Source: an uncultured archaeon (lineage in GTDB: Archaea; Halobacteriota; Methanosarcinia; Methanosarcinales; Methanoperedenaceae). From it: DNA of 32,700 nt. Under the pieces are notes generated by a model that saw nothing but the letters and a program-made list of their open reading frames with translations, did not search any database and had not been told where the DNA came from. A program made the position numbers and the translations under genes. This document shows positions 25,685 to 32,700 of this stretch, piece by piece. Position 1 is the first letter of the stretch. Each line of letters opens with the position of its first letter. The stretch spans positions 1-32,700 of the forward strand of contig CABMIH010000015.1 of the NCBI GenBank assembly GCA_902386205.1. The letters run 5' to 3'.

Positions 25685-26746
25685 TCATTTAATAAAGTCC
25701 TCTTTTGTAAAAACCTCATCATACGGAACCGGGAATGGTTTTCCGCTCATTTTACAAATGTAATTTCGTAAGAATTCCCCATCGATGCTCCCGAGGCATG
25801 TTTCCATACGCTTTCCGAAGAACTTAATATTCATGCCTCGTTCAAGAATAATCTTAAGCGGCTCCTCAAAAAAATTACCAAGTGAAATATGAATCCAGGG
25901 ACATGGCATCACATCTCCATACCTTGTGATGGACACCATCCGCTTGACAGCGATACAGCCCAGATCAAGACCATAGGCCGGGACCAGGTGCGTGAAGGCA
26001 TTATAGCGCTTCTCCAGTTCGCGCAAAAATGCCAGATCCTCTGTATTGAGTATGACATCCAAGTTATTCTCCCACGACCCCGCAGGTTTGGCAAGCATCA
26101 TAACCACTCCCACCCCAAGATTTTTCGTGAATTCCAGAAAGTCTATGAATTCCTGTGAATGAACACGTTGCTTCGTTACCACGGTATTTAGTAACACAGA
26201 GAGTCCGGCTCCTCGTGCCGCATTAATAGCTTTCAACACACGTTCATGGGAACCGTCCTTGCGCCTAAAGTCATCGTGGTCGACCGCAGATATGCTATCA
26301 AGACTCAAGTGAACTTTTTCTATACCAATACTTTTCAGATGTTTCGCTTTTTTGTTGTCTAACAACCAACCGTTCGAATCCATTGCAATGTAGAACTTGC
26401 ACGGATCAATAGCTTTTACCAACTCTTCGATATCAGGGAACAGCAACGGCTCACCACCCGTAATCGTAACGTGCGCCAAGCCTATCTCATCTGCTTGCCG
26501 GGAAAGTTCAATTACATCTTCAATTAAGAAGTGACGCGTTTTCTTTTCCATTTTGCTGGTGCAACAATGTTGGCATCGAAAATTGCATCGGTAATCATAC
26601 TGAAACTGGAGAATGGCAATGCTTTCTCCTTTCTTAATTTTTTCAGCGTATTTCATGACCTTCTCATAGACACGTGGTTTTGTGCTTTTAAGCAGATCAC
26701 GCTTTTGGGTCTCGACTTCACTTAAATTGTCTTGTTCACAAATCAT
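25685..26746 (-). CDS. Radical SAM protein with SPASM-like C-terminus
   Basis: 353 residues from ATG 26746, preceded by AAGGAGA (26756-26762 on the minus strand); the TTG just before is less likely. The cluster motif is DYRCNFRCQHC. SAM-binding features are ITGGEPLLFPD and LSLDS. C-terminal cysteines around LDLGCIAVKR, GDVMPCPW and ETCLGS suggest an auxiliary iron-sulfur cluster, as in SPASM/twitch proteins. Such enzymes modify peptides or sugars; AprD4/BtrN-type sugar dehydrations and dehydrogenations are known examples. The tight pairing with an SDR in a glycan locus favours a sugar substrate. It shares the more GC-rich composition of the SDR. Confidence 0.87.
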   Translation of the reverse strand: MICEQDNLSEVETQKRDLLKSTKPRVYEKVMKYAEKIKKGESIAILQFQYDYRCNFRCQHCCTSKMEKKTRHFLIEDVIELSRQADEIGLAHVTITGGEPLLFPDIEELVKAIDPCKFYIAMDSNGWLLDNKKAKHLKSIGIEKVHLSLDSISAVDHDDFRRKDGSHERVLKAINAARGAGLSVLLNTVVTKQRVHSQEFIDFLEFTKNLGVGVVMMLAKPAGSWENNLDVILNTEDLAFLRELEKRYNAFTHLVPAYGLDLGCIAVKRMVSITRYGDVMPCPWIHISLGNFFEEPLKIILERGMNIKFFGKRMETCLGSIDGEFLRNYICKMSGKPFPVPYDEVFTKEDFIK

Positions 26747-26749
26747 CAA

Positions 26750-27029
26750 GCAATCTCCTTTTCAGTTTCAATTTGCGATTGATATTTATTAAAATGTAAT
26801 GTGTCCAGCTCTTTCATTTTATATATAATAAAATAAATTATATACTATTCATGCCATGCTTAATTATGTTTAATATTTCATAACCATTAAGATTTAATGA
26901 TGTATTTAAAGTTTTCTTGGTAATATAAAATAAATGATATCATATAAATTTAGTGAATAATTTGTTTCGCAAAATCATATCAAAAATAGTGTACTTCGAT
27001 AAGCCATAAAATACAATAAATAAAATATA
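26750..27029. other. AT-rich intergenic region with probable minus-strand promoter
   Basis: About 280 bases of very AT-rich sequence between two minus-strand genes, breaking an otherwise tight array. A minus-strand TATATATAAA element at about 26818-26827 could serve the radical SAM gene, whose ATG lies about 70 bases downstream. A 23-codon reading (26746-26817) ends by overlapping that ATG, but it has no separate support. No RNA gene, repeat array or insertion-sequence end is seen. Confidence 0.4.
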
Positions 27030-27524
27030 TTATATATATTTTCTATATATTTCATGCACATTTATCAGGTTTGCAGGGCAAACATCATGCCACATAAGAT
27101 ACCCATTATCAATCTTATTTAACCCTGTATTCTTAGGGATAAATTTACTGGAAAGAAAGCAATCATATAATATTGAAATATAATGTCCTCTCGTCGTATT
27201 GTGATTACAGATAAGCTCATTCATTGCTATTGGAACGGGATTAAATTCAACACCAGTACCAATTTCTTTTTCTGCAACTTTCATAAGTCTTTGTTCCATT
27301 TTTTCCTTAAATCGAACAATACCACCGGGTAAATGCCAACCTGCACCAACAAATTTATCCTCTCGCCATGATAAAAGTACACGACCATTTTCATCCTTTA
27401 TTAGGAGATCAACATTTACCAAAGGTGTAAGTCGACTAACAAAGAGAAATACCTCTTCAGGCAATCCTTTTGAAGGATTTGTGATATGTTTATTCAGGAA
27501 TTTGATTGCATCATTCATGTTCAT
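27030..27524 (-). CDS. Nudix hydrolase, GDP-mannose mannosyl hydrolase-like
   Basis: 164 residues from ATG 27524, preceded by CAGGAA at 7 bases; the frame opens at 27545. It contains LTPLVNVDLLIKDENGRVLL, SWREDKFVGAGWHLPGG and a Nudix helix IVRFKEKMEQRLMKVAEKEIG. The GLPEEVF start, the LVNVDLL strand and the GxGWxLPGG loop resemble GDP-mannose mannosyl hydrolase (Gmm). The helix has QRLMKVAEKEIG where a canonical Nudix box has REUxEExGU, which is how Gmm-type proteins also differ. A role in tuning GDP-mannose for the GT15 enzyme is plausible. It is isolated by gaps of about 110 and 280 bases. Confidence 0.78.
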   Translation of the reverse strand: MNMNDAIKFLNKHITNPSKGLPEEVFLFVSRLTPLVNVDLLIKDENGRVLLSWREDKFVGAGWHLPGGIVRFKEKMEQRLMKVAEKEIGTGVEFNPVPIAMNELICNHNTTRGHYISILYDCFLSSKFIPKNTGLNKIDNGYLMWHDVCPANLINVHEIYRKYI

Positions 27525-27655
27525 AAATTTTCCTGTAATATTCATTTTTTTATAGGTTTATTTAACTATACCAATATAAATCTTTGATTGCATTATCAAA
27601 ATATGTTTATAGCAATAAATCCTTCCCAACCGGTTATCAATACTTTCATTATACT

Positions 27656-29464
27656 TTATTCCTCTAAGGGTTCAATGATCATATTTGCTTTAAATTCCTC
27701 CCTGTCCAAAAAGGGCCATAAGTCTTCCAGGGGTTTAGACACCATCGAACCATCGGGTTTTGCTATTGAGGACATTTTCGGAGCTGTCTGTATATCCGGG
27801 TCGATCATCACTTCACAAACTACCGGGCCTTCCGTTTCAAGAACATCCTGTACATCCTTTTTCAAATTTTCCTGGTTCGATATCTTTACTGTATTCAGCC
27901 CGTAGGCAGAAGCGACTTTACATGTATCCGGAAGGGTCAGGCCGCTTGATGGGTCACAGCAAACCAGCCGCCCATTAAAAATTTTCATATGGGTATTTCT
28001 AATTGATGCATATCCGTTATTATTAAGAATGAATAGTTTTATCGGAAGATTTAATCTCTTCAGTGTTTCTAATTCCTGGATATTATGCTGCAACCCCCCG
28101 TCGCCGATAATGCTGATCGTTCGTTTTTTTCCGCTTGCAAGACATGCCCCGATACTGGCCGGAAGCCCAAACCCCATGGATCCCAATCCCGGTGTATTAA
28201 AAATACGCTGTCCCTTTTTAGCCCTGAATGCCTGCATCGTTATCTCGGCACAGCCGCCGGAACTCCCGGGGACAAGAACATCTGTTTCCATCAATAATTC
28301 CGACAGGACATCTATTAACGCATAGGTATTCACGGGTTCTTTTTGATTCCAGTATTCTGGAATTATCACAGGATATTTATTCTTCCATGATGCACACCTG
28401 GACATCCAGTCCGGCCGGTCTTTATATTGCACCATATCCAGATTATCGATCAATTCCTGCATGAAGGCTTTTGCATCTGAACATACGGGAACATCAATAT
28501 CCATTTTCATCTTCCTGATTTCAGCTTCATCAATATCCACTATCACTTTTTTGGCCATGCGTGCAAAATTGTTATAATTAAAACCAATCTGGGCCAGGTC
28601 AAGACGGGCGCCTATAGTAAGTATGAGATCAGAGTTCTGCTGGATGAAATTAGCTCCCCGCTGTCCCACTGAACCCGGTCTCCCGAAAAAAAGCTCATGA
28701 TCCTCAGGTAAAAAGTCTATGGCTTTCCATGTTGTAAGCACGGGGATTTTAAGAGAAGATATCAAATATAAAAATTCTTTTTCCGCTTTTGAAAGCCGTA
28801 TCCCGTTCCCGGCCAAGATCACAGGTCTTTCTGATTTGTTTAGCAAACTGATAACTTCCTCCACTTTTGTTTTCAGTTCTTTCAGGTTATCCGTATGCTC
28901 TATCTCTGATTGATCAAATCCCTTCATATTATCTTCATCAATACTAGCGCCCTGGACATCCAGAGGTATATCGATCCATACCGGCCCCGGCCGTCCGTTG
29001 CGTGCAAGATATGCTGCTTTTTCCAGATGGTATTTTATACTGAGAGGATCCGTAACTGTTACAGCATATTTTGTAACAGGATTTACTAATTTGACTATAT
29101 CCACTTCCTGGATTCCCATCTGCCTGACCCCGCTGGCACCTATCATATCAGAACGTTTTGCCTGCCCGGAAATAACAAGGACAGGCGTGGAATCGATCCA
29201 TGCCCCGGCAACACCTGTGATAGCGTTGGTTCCCCCGGGCCCTGTTGTTACAAGTGCAACCCCGATATTATTGGTATATTGTCCGTAAGCTTCGGCCGCT
29301 ATAGCCGCTGCCTGTTCGTGAAGACAACAAACATGTTCAAAATCATTGCACCTGCCAAGAGAATCGACAAGATGCATACAACCCCCGCCAGGCAGCAAAA
29401 AAACATATTTAATATCAAGCCTGGAAATAAAATCAATTACATAATCAGATAATTTAATAATCAT
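27656..29464 (-). CDS. ThDP-dependent enzyme of the acetolactate synthase family (copy 2)
   Basis: 602 residues with PYR, central and PP domains. The activating glutamate is E50 in LHEQAAAIAAEAYGQ. The substrate loop is in VTTGPGGTNAITGV. The ThDP/Mg motif is GDGGLQHNIQEL, ending in FILNNNGYASIR. It is paralogous to the enzyme at 20323-22107, both starting with a SDYVIDF helix and sharing the IQELxTxxRxxLPIK block, yet it is clearly diverged and of higher GC content. It follows the Rpe-like gene by 53 bases. A decarboxylase/ligase making a branched or chain-extended sugar, or a stand-alone acetohydroxyacid synthase, are the two options. The locus favours the former. Confidence 0.82.
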   Translation of the reverse strand: MIIKLSDYVIDFISRLDIKYVFLLPGGGCMHLVDSLGRCNDFEHVCCLHEQAAAIAAEAYGQYTNNIGVALVTTGPGGTNAITGVAGAWIDSTPVLVISGQAKRSDMIGASGVRQMGIQEVDIVKLVNPVTKYAVTVTDPLSIKYHLEKAAYLARNGRPGPVWIDIPLDVQGASIDEDNMKGFDQSEIEHTDNLKELKTKVEEVISLLNKSERPVILAGNGIRLSKAEKEFLYLISSLKIPVLTTWKAIDFLPEDHELFFGRPGSVGQRGANFIQQNSDLILTIGARLDLAQIGFNYNNFARMAKKVIVDIDEAEIRKMKMDIDVPVCSDAKAFMQELIDNLDMVQYKDRPDWMSRCASWKNKYPVIIPEYWNQKEPVNTYALIDVLSELLMETDVLVPGSSGGCAEITMQAFRAKKGQRIFNTPGLGSMGFGLPASIGACLASGKKRTISIIGDGGLQHNIQELETLKRLNLPIKLFILNNNGYASIRNTHMKIFNGRLVCCDPSSGLTLPDTCKVASAYGLNTVKISNQENLKKDVQDVLETEGPVVCEVMIDPDIQTAPKMSSIAKPDGSMVSKPLEDLWPFLDREEFKANMIIEPLEE

Positions 29465-29517
29465 TTTCTGTTATAACGGAGCTTTCCATCATTTAAATTT
29501 TTCGCTCATTTTAATTT

Positions 29518-30153
29518 TCATCGTAACAGGTTTCTTAATATAGCAATAGAATCTTTAACGCTATCTGATTTTATTATATATGATCCTGAGACGAACATAT
29601 TTGCTCCTGCCTCATGTACTAATTTGATCGTATCAGGCGTAACGCCGCCGTCAACTTCTATATCCAGGCCCGGTTTTATCTGTCTTGCCTCACTTATTTT
29701 ACTGATTGTTTCAGGCAGGAATTTACTACCGTAGAATCCTGGATTAACGGTCATTATCAACAACTGGTCGATATCATCCAGGAAAGCTTTTACATTATGA
29801 ACCTTTGTCCCTGGAGTGATTGCAAACCCGATTTTCTTGCCTTTGTTCCTTACGAACCTTATAGTATCCTCCGGGTTTTCACATGATTCAAAATGAACCA
29901 GGATGGTATTGACTTTCCACCAGTTTTCCTCGATCCACTCCATGGGATTATTGATCATCAAATGGGCTTCAAACCCGATATTGCTGCCCGATACATCAAA
30001 ATCGAAATCAAGGGAACTGTTTGGGACGAATGTCCCATCAATGATGTCAAGCTGGATTAATTCTGAAAAATCCTTGACTTTGCCCAGGTGTTCATTTAAT
30101 TCTTTTTGCGTCTTCGCAATTATCGCAGGAATTATTATTTTTTCATTTTTCAT
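29518..30153 (-). CDS. Ribulose-phosphate 3-epimerase-like TIM-barrel protein
   Basis: 211 residues, close to the usual Rpe length. Conserved blocks: IQLDIIDGTFVPN (31-45), EAHLMI (H64), MTVNPGFYGSKF (134-145) and EVDGG (D168). The two catalytic Asp (D36, D168) and one metal His (H64) are present. The other metal His of the usual HxDxMDG motif is Gln34 here. The Ser of the N-terminal PSIL motif is Ala (PAIIA). This points to a divergent epimerase acting on another ketose phosphate, or one with altered metal use. It starts 6 bases after the L11 stop and opens the glycan array. Confidence 0.85.
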   Translation of the reverse strand: MKNEKIIIPAIIAKTQKELNEHLGKVKDFSELIQLDIIDGTFVPNSSLDFDFDVSGSNIGFEAHLMINNPMEWIEENWWKVNTILVHFESCENPEDTIRFVRNKGKKIGFAITPGTKVHNVKAFLDDIDQLLIMTVNPGFYGSKFLPETISKISEARQIKPGLDIEVDGGVTPDTIKLVHEAGANMFVSGSYIIKSDSVKDSIAILRNLLR

Positions 30154-30159
30154 GAAAAA

Positions 30160-30642
30160 TTAGAGCGGCTCGGAGAGATCCGAGTCGAATTTTCCACTAT
30201 TTATAGCCGCAATGGCTTCCTTGGGCTTCAGGCCCTCAACGTTCACGCCAAGGGGAACACACGAGCCGACTACCTCTTTTACTGCGTTCTTCAAAGACTT
30301 CGCAAGAGTATCGTTCTTTTTCATGCGCGCGATCTTAACTGCCTGTTTTACAGTGAGATTGCCGACAGTGTTCGTGTTCGGTGTGCCTGAACCTGTTTCA
30401 ATTCCCAATTCTTTCTTTATGAGCGCAGATGTCGGCGGGGTGCCAACCTGTACTGTGAATTGTTTTTTGTCATCCACTATTACTTTGACAGGAACCTGCA
30501 TTCCACTGAATGCTTTTGTCTGCTCATTGATCTTATCTATGATCGCTTTTACGTTCACGCCAAGCGGCCCAAGTGCTGGGCCAAGTGGCGGGCCGGGGGT
30601 GGCTGTGCCGCCCGGGACTAATGCTTCTACAACGCTCACCAT
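30160..30642 (-). CDS. rpl11: 50S ribosomal protein L11 (uL11)
   Basis: 160 residues, archaeal L11 length. The N-terminal domain has GPPLGPALGPLGVNVKAIID, the proline-rich linker region and the PPTSALIKKELG segment. The C-terminal RNA-binding domain has NLTVKQAVKIARMKK and GSCVPLGVNVEG. It binds the GTPase-associated centre of 23S rRNA. It lies 26 bases after spt5. In many archaea L1, L10 and L12 follow; here a sugar-phosphate epimerase follows after 6 bases. The ATG has a GGAGA site about 9 bases upstream. Confidence 0.97.
   Translation of the reverse strand: MVSVVEALVPGGTATPGPPLGPALGPLGVNVKAIIDKINEQTKAFSGMQVPVKVIVDDKKQFTVQVGTPPTSALIKKELGIETGSGTPNTNTVGNLTVKQAVKIARMKKNDTLAKSLKNAVKEVVGSCVPLGVNVEGLKPKEAIAAINSGKFDSDLSEPL
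30169..30184 (-). other. Short perfect hairpin at the end of rpl11
   Basis: On the minus strand CTCGGA-TCTC-TCCGAG forms a 6-bp stem with a 4-base loop inside the last codons of rpl11. A T5 run follows 10 bases later, just before the Rpe-like start codon. This could attenuate transcription into the glycan locus, or be a chance result of codon choice. The spacing between stem and T-run is longer than in a standard intrinsic terminator. Confidence 0.3.
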
Positions 30643-30668
30643 TTTTAATTCTCCTTATTTAATAATAA

Positions 30669-31145
30669 TTATTTCTCTATTTCTTCCCGTTTCAATATTC
30701 TCACATTATCACCGCGCACTGTTACGGGTATAGGAACCATCGCTTCGAACAGTTCGACAGTGATCTCTTCATGAGTTTCATCAATCCGTTTTACTCTTGC
30801 TTTTTCGCCTTTGAAAGGTCCTGATATCAGTTCAACTATACTGCCTTCGGTAATACCTGTAACAGTAAGTTTGGGCGTAAGGAAATGCTCGATCTCGGAA
30901 AAACTGGACTTTCCTTTCACAAGGGTGCGCGCATGGGGCAGGGTCTGGATGACCTGTTCCACGATTTCAGGGCCCGCAGCCTCAACAAGAATGTATCCTT
31001 TCAGTTCATCAGGCGCAAGGACTGCACGGATGTCAAGATGTTCTTTTTTTGCCACTTTCTCTATAAGATTTGCGACGGCCCTTTCCTGGTTCGCAGTAGT
31101 CTTTACAACATAGATAGCTGCGTCTTCTGCCACCGCATCGTTCAT
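30669..31145 (-). CDS. spt5: Transcription elongation factor Spt5 (archaeal NusG)
   Basis: 158 residues: an NGN domain (about 10-90, with [18 protein letters not shown] and [10 protein letters not shown]) and a KOW domain (about 100-150, with [20 protein letters not shown]). It pairs with Spt4 on the RNA polymerase clamp to raise processivity. The frame is open to 31154, but the ATG at 31145 forms a 4-base ATGA overlap with the secE stop, the usual archaeal coupling, so I choose it. Rpl11 follows by 26 bases. Confidence 0.95.
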   Translation of the reverse strand: MNDAVAEDAAIYVVKTTANQERAVANLIEKVAKKEHLDIRAVLAPDELKGYILVEAAGPEIVEQVIQTLPHARTLVKGKSSFSEIEHFLTPKLTVTGITEGSIVELISGPFKGEKARVKRIDETHEEITVELFEAMVPIPVTVRGDNVRILKREEIEK

Positions 31146-31342
31146 TTGAACCATCCCGGTATTACGGTTATCAACAGGTAAATAATAAAACCAATAAATC
31201 CTATCAACAGTATGCCTGCCCCGGCTACTTTTGCGATCACTGTAAACTCTTCCCTTGATGGTTTCCTTGTCAGTTTCAACACCCTGACATATTCGCCAAG
31301 CCTCAACGGCACATTTCCCGGCGCTTCATTATCTTCTGACAA
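31142..31342 (-). CDS. secE: Protein translocase subunit SecE (Sec61 gamma)
   Basis: 66 residues, the typical size. A cytosolic amphipathic region ([20 protein letters not shown]) is followed by a single membrane helix ([20 protein letters not shown]), the Sec61-gamma layout. It clamps SecY in the membrane. The start appears to be TTG 31342 and no strong ribosome site is seen. A TATA box at 31381-31391 would give a leader of about 15 bases. The stop overlaps the spt5 start. The ftsZ gene often found upstream in archaea is absent here. Confidence 0.92.
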   Translation of the reverse strand: MSEDNEAPGNVPLRLGEYVRVLKLTRKPSREEFTVIAKVAGAGILLIGFIGFIIYLLITVIPGWFK

Positions 31343-31380
31343 TATTTTTCACGTCCGTAATTTGAATGATTATGATAACT

Positions 31381-31391
31381 GATATAAAAGC
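31381..31391 (-). promoter_or_regulatory. TATA box of the secE-spt5-rpl11 operon
   Basis: The minus strand reads GCTTTTATATC. The expected start, about 25 bases downstream (near 31358), leaves a short leader before the secE TTG at 31342. It is the best promoter-like element in the 110 bases between secE and the MFS remnant. It may also drive the first genes of the glycan locus by read-through. Confidence 0.5.
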
Positions 31392-31453
31392 TATCCCAAA
31401 ATAATAGCAGCCTTCAATTATACTCCACATAAAAATAGTTTTCGATTACCCCC

Positions 31454-31672
31454 TCAATTCACCCGGTTCAATTTTGGCAAAAGCGCAACCATCATCACAG
31501 CAGCCGCGAATGCCGTTCCCCCGCTGAACAGGAAAGTGGCCTGGGGACCGATATAATCCCAGAGCAGCCCCGCTATTATGCTTGAAAAAAGGGCGAGAAG
31601 CCCGGTGGCAGTATAATAGAGGCCAATAGCTGTCCCTCTTTATACCTTTGATGAAGTCTCTGGCCATGTTAT
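31454..31672 (-). pseudogene. Decayed C-terminal fragment of an MFS transporter
   Basis: In one minus-strand frame 31639-31456 reads RGTAIGLYYTATGLLALFSS, then IIAGLLWDYIGPQATFLFSG, then GTAFAAAVMMVALLPKLNRV and a final N before TGA. This is the last two membrane helices of a major facilitator transporter. A TAA at 31642-31640 stops the frame upstream. The preceding residues continue in a neighbouring frame (RDFIKGIK), so a frameshift is likely. Everything N-terminal to this is missing, with carB ending at 31686. Confidence 0.7.
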
Positions 31673-31685
31673 CTTATAAATACCA

Positions 31686-32700
31686 TCATCTTCCAGCGTG
31701 GTATTCTCCCATTGATTTTATAGTGATCTCATCTTTCTTCATTGCCTCGATCGCATCAGCGGCAGCAAGAGCCGCCTGTATCGTGGTAATATAAGGTACC
31801 TTAAAGTCAACTGCCGCACGCCTTATCTGGAACCCGTCCTTTACGGTCTGTTTGCTTGTTGGAGTATTTACTATAAGATTCACTTCCTTGTTATGGACCA
31901 GGTCAATGATGTTGGGCTCTCCTTCACTCACTTTTTTAATGACTTCCATCCTTATCCCGTTCTTTGAAAGGAACATGGCCGTACCCCTGGTTCCTATCAG
32001 GCGCAAACCCGCATCCTGCATTTTTTTTGCCACTTTGACTATGAGAGGTTTATCTTCATCGCGTATGGACATAAACACGGTCCCGGAAAGAGGAAGGGAA
32101 TTATCAGCCCCCCATTCGGCTTTAAAAAAAGCTCTCCCGAAATCATAATCTATTCCCATCACTTCACCTGTGCTTTTCATTTCCGGCCCAAGCACGGGGT
32201 CGGCGCCCGGGAGCTTATCAAATGGCAGCAGGACCTCTTTGACAGACACATGCTTCGGGACCGGGTCGCCTTTGTACCCGAGTTCTTTGAACGTATGTCC
32301 TGCCATGACCTTTGCCGCTATCTTGGCAAGCGGCAGGCCCACGGCTTTGCTGACAAAAGGTATCGTCCGGCTTGACCTCGGGTTTGCCTCAAGCACATAA
32401 ACAACCCCGTTCTTCGTTGCCATCTGGATGTTCACTATCCCGACAACGTGAAGCGCAAGGGCTATCTTTTTCACATAGTCGCGGACAATGGCAAGTATTT
32501 CGGGTTTCAGGGATTGGGGCGGTATGACACAGGCCGAATCGCCGGAATGTATCCCCGCCTCTTCTATGTGTTCCATTATCGCGCCGATGAGAACCTCTTT
32601 TCCGTCTGATATGGCATCCACATCTATCTCTGTGGCATTAACGAGCAAATCGTCGATAAGCACACGATCCTCGTTAGAAAATTTTACGGCCTCCTTGAGG
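31686..32700 (-). CDS. carB: Carbamoyl-phosphate synthase large subunit, C-terminal part (5' end outside window)
   Basis: The frame runs off the right edge; the reading upstream of GTG 32663 continues as LKEAVKFSNEDRVLIDDLL, so that GTG is not the start. Present are the end of the second ATP-grasp domain (DSACVIPPQSL, NIQMATKNGVVYVLEANPRS, SRTIPFVSKAVG) and the C-terminal MGS-like allosteric domain (GTRGTAMFLSKNG, VNLIVNTPTS, IRRAAVDFKVPYITTIQAA). The enzyme makes carbamoyl phosphate from glutamine-derived ammonia for pyrimidines and arginine. About 338 codons are visible, roughly a third of the usual protein. Confidence 0.95.
   Translation of the reverse strand, partial: LKEAVKFSNEDRVLIDDLLVNATEIDVDAISDGKEVLIGAIMEHIEEAGIHSGDSACVIPPQSLKPEILAIVRDYVKKIALALHVVGIVNIQMATKNGVVYVLEANPRSSRTIPFVSKAVGLPLAKIAAKVMAGHTFKELGYKGDPVPKHVSVKEVLLPFDKLPGADPVLGPEMKSTGEVMGIDYDFGRAFFKAEWGADNSLPLSGTVFMSIRDEDKPLIVKVAKKMQDAGLRLIGTRGTAMFLSKNGIRMEVIKKVSEGEPNIIDLVHNKEVNLIVNTPTSKQTVKDGFQIRRAAVDFKVPYITTIQAALAAADAIEAMKKDEITIKSMGEYHAGR

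Noticed and set aside
26746-26817. A 23-codon ORF whose stop overlaps the radical SAM start
   Set aside because: No ribosome site of its own. The likely TATA element touches its ATG, so the transcript would start inside it.
24401-27618. A 14-base identical match GTTTATAGCAATAA at 24401 and 27605
   Set aside because: Short and AT-rich. Flanks show no further identity, terminal repeats or target duplication, so chance is sufficient.
31446-31667. A 73-residue minus-strand reading beside secE
   Set aside because: It is mostly the wrong frame over the MFS transporter remnant. The neighbouring frame gives recognisable membrane helices.
1-32700. Search for tRNA, rRNA, CRISPR arrays and complete insertion sequences
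   Set aside because: By eye I saw no cloverleaf, direct-repeat array, transposase or terminal inverted repeats. A covariance-model search would be needed to exclude small RNAs.

Overview
The window is from an archaeal chromosome. The evidence is a NusA of the short KH-only archaeal type, archaeal S12/S7, transcription factor S, Spt5 (NusG-type) beside SecE and L11, a DRG GTPase with a TGS domain, and TATA-box promoters. Methanosarcinales, plausibly the Methanoperedens (ANME-2d) side, is my best guess. It rests on overall protein character and on an MqnP-like (menaquinone pathway) prenyltransferase, and is inference rather than something read off a marker gene.

Left part (1-5.7 kb, plus strand except one gene): the end of L30e, then nusA, rps12 and rps7, closed by a hairpin/T-run terminator. 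A convergent M20 peptidase follows, then a tightly overlapping run of DRG GTPase, Nudix hydrolase, transcription factor S and UbiA-family prenyltransferase. The EF-2/EF-1alpha/S10 genes that often follow rps7 are not here.

5.7-9.5 kb (minus): a TetR regulator with a near-perfect palindromic operator next to its TATA box, followed by a secreted, membrane-anchored repeat protein, an FtsX/MacB-type permease and a LolD/MacB-type ATPase. The secreted-protein gene is split by a single in-frame TAA. A DEAD-box RNA helicase follows (9.6-10.8 kb, minus). The 10.8-11.8 kb stretch is nearly gene-free and holds an integrase N-terminal stub and a 43-codon ORF.

11.8-30.15 kb (minus): a long co-directional surface-glycan locus. 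In transcription order it reads: Rpe-like epimerase, ThDP enzyme 2, GDP-mannose-hydrolase-like Nudix, SPASM-type radical SAM, SDR, truncated FkbM remnant, HAD phosphatase, NeuB-SAF-cupin synthase, ThDP enzyme 1, SDR, RfbH-type [2Fe-2S] 3-dehydrase, GT2, B12-type radical SAM, GT2, FkbM methyltransferase, a fungal-type GT15 mannosyltransferase, and a small class I methyltransferase. RfbH, ThDP enzyme 1 and the SDR together match the logic of yersiniose-type branched 3,6-dideoxy-octose synthesis. NeuB plus HAD suggests a nonulosonic acid made through a phosphorylated intermediate. No flippase, polymerase, oligosaccharyltransferase, CMP-sugar synthetase or CDP-glucose enzyme lies in the window, so the pathway must be completed elsewhere. 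The locus is a mosaic, with AT-rich blocks alternating with a more GC-rich block at about 24.7-26.75 kb.

Right part (minus): L11, Spt5 and SecE with a clear upstream TATA box, a decayed MFS transporter fragment, and the C-terminal part of carB running off the edge. The glycan locus begins 6 bases after the L11 gene, where L1/L10/L12 would be expected in many archaea.
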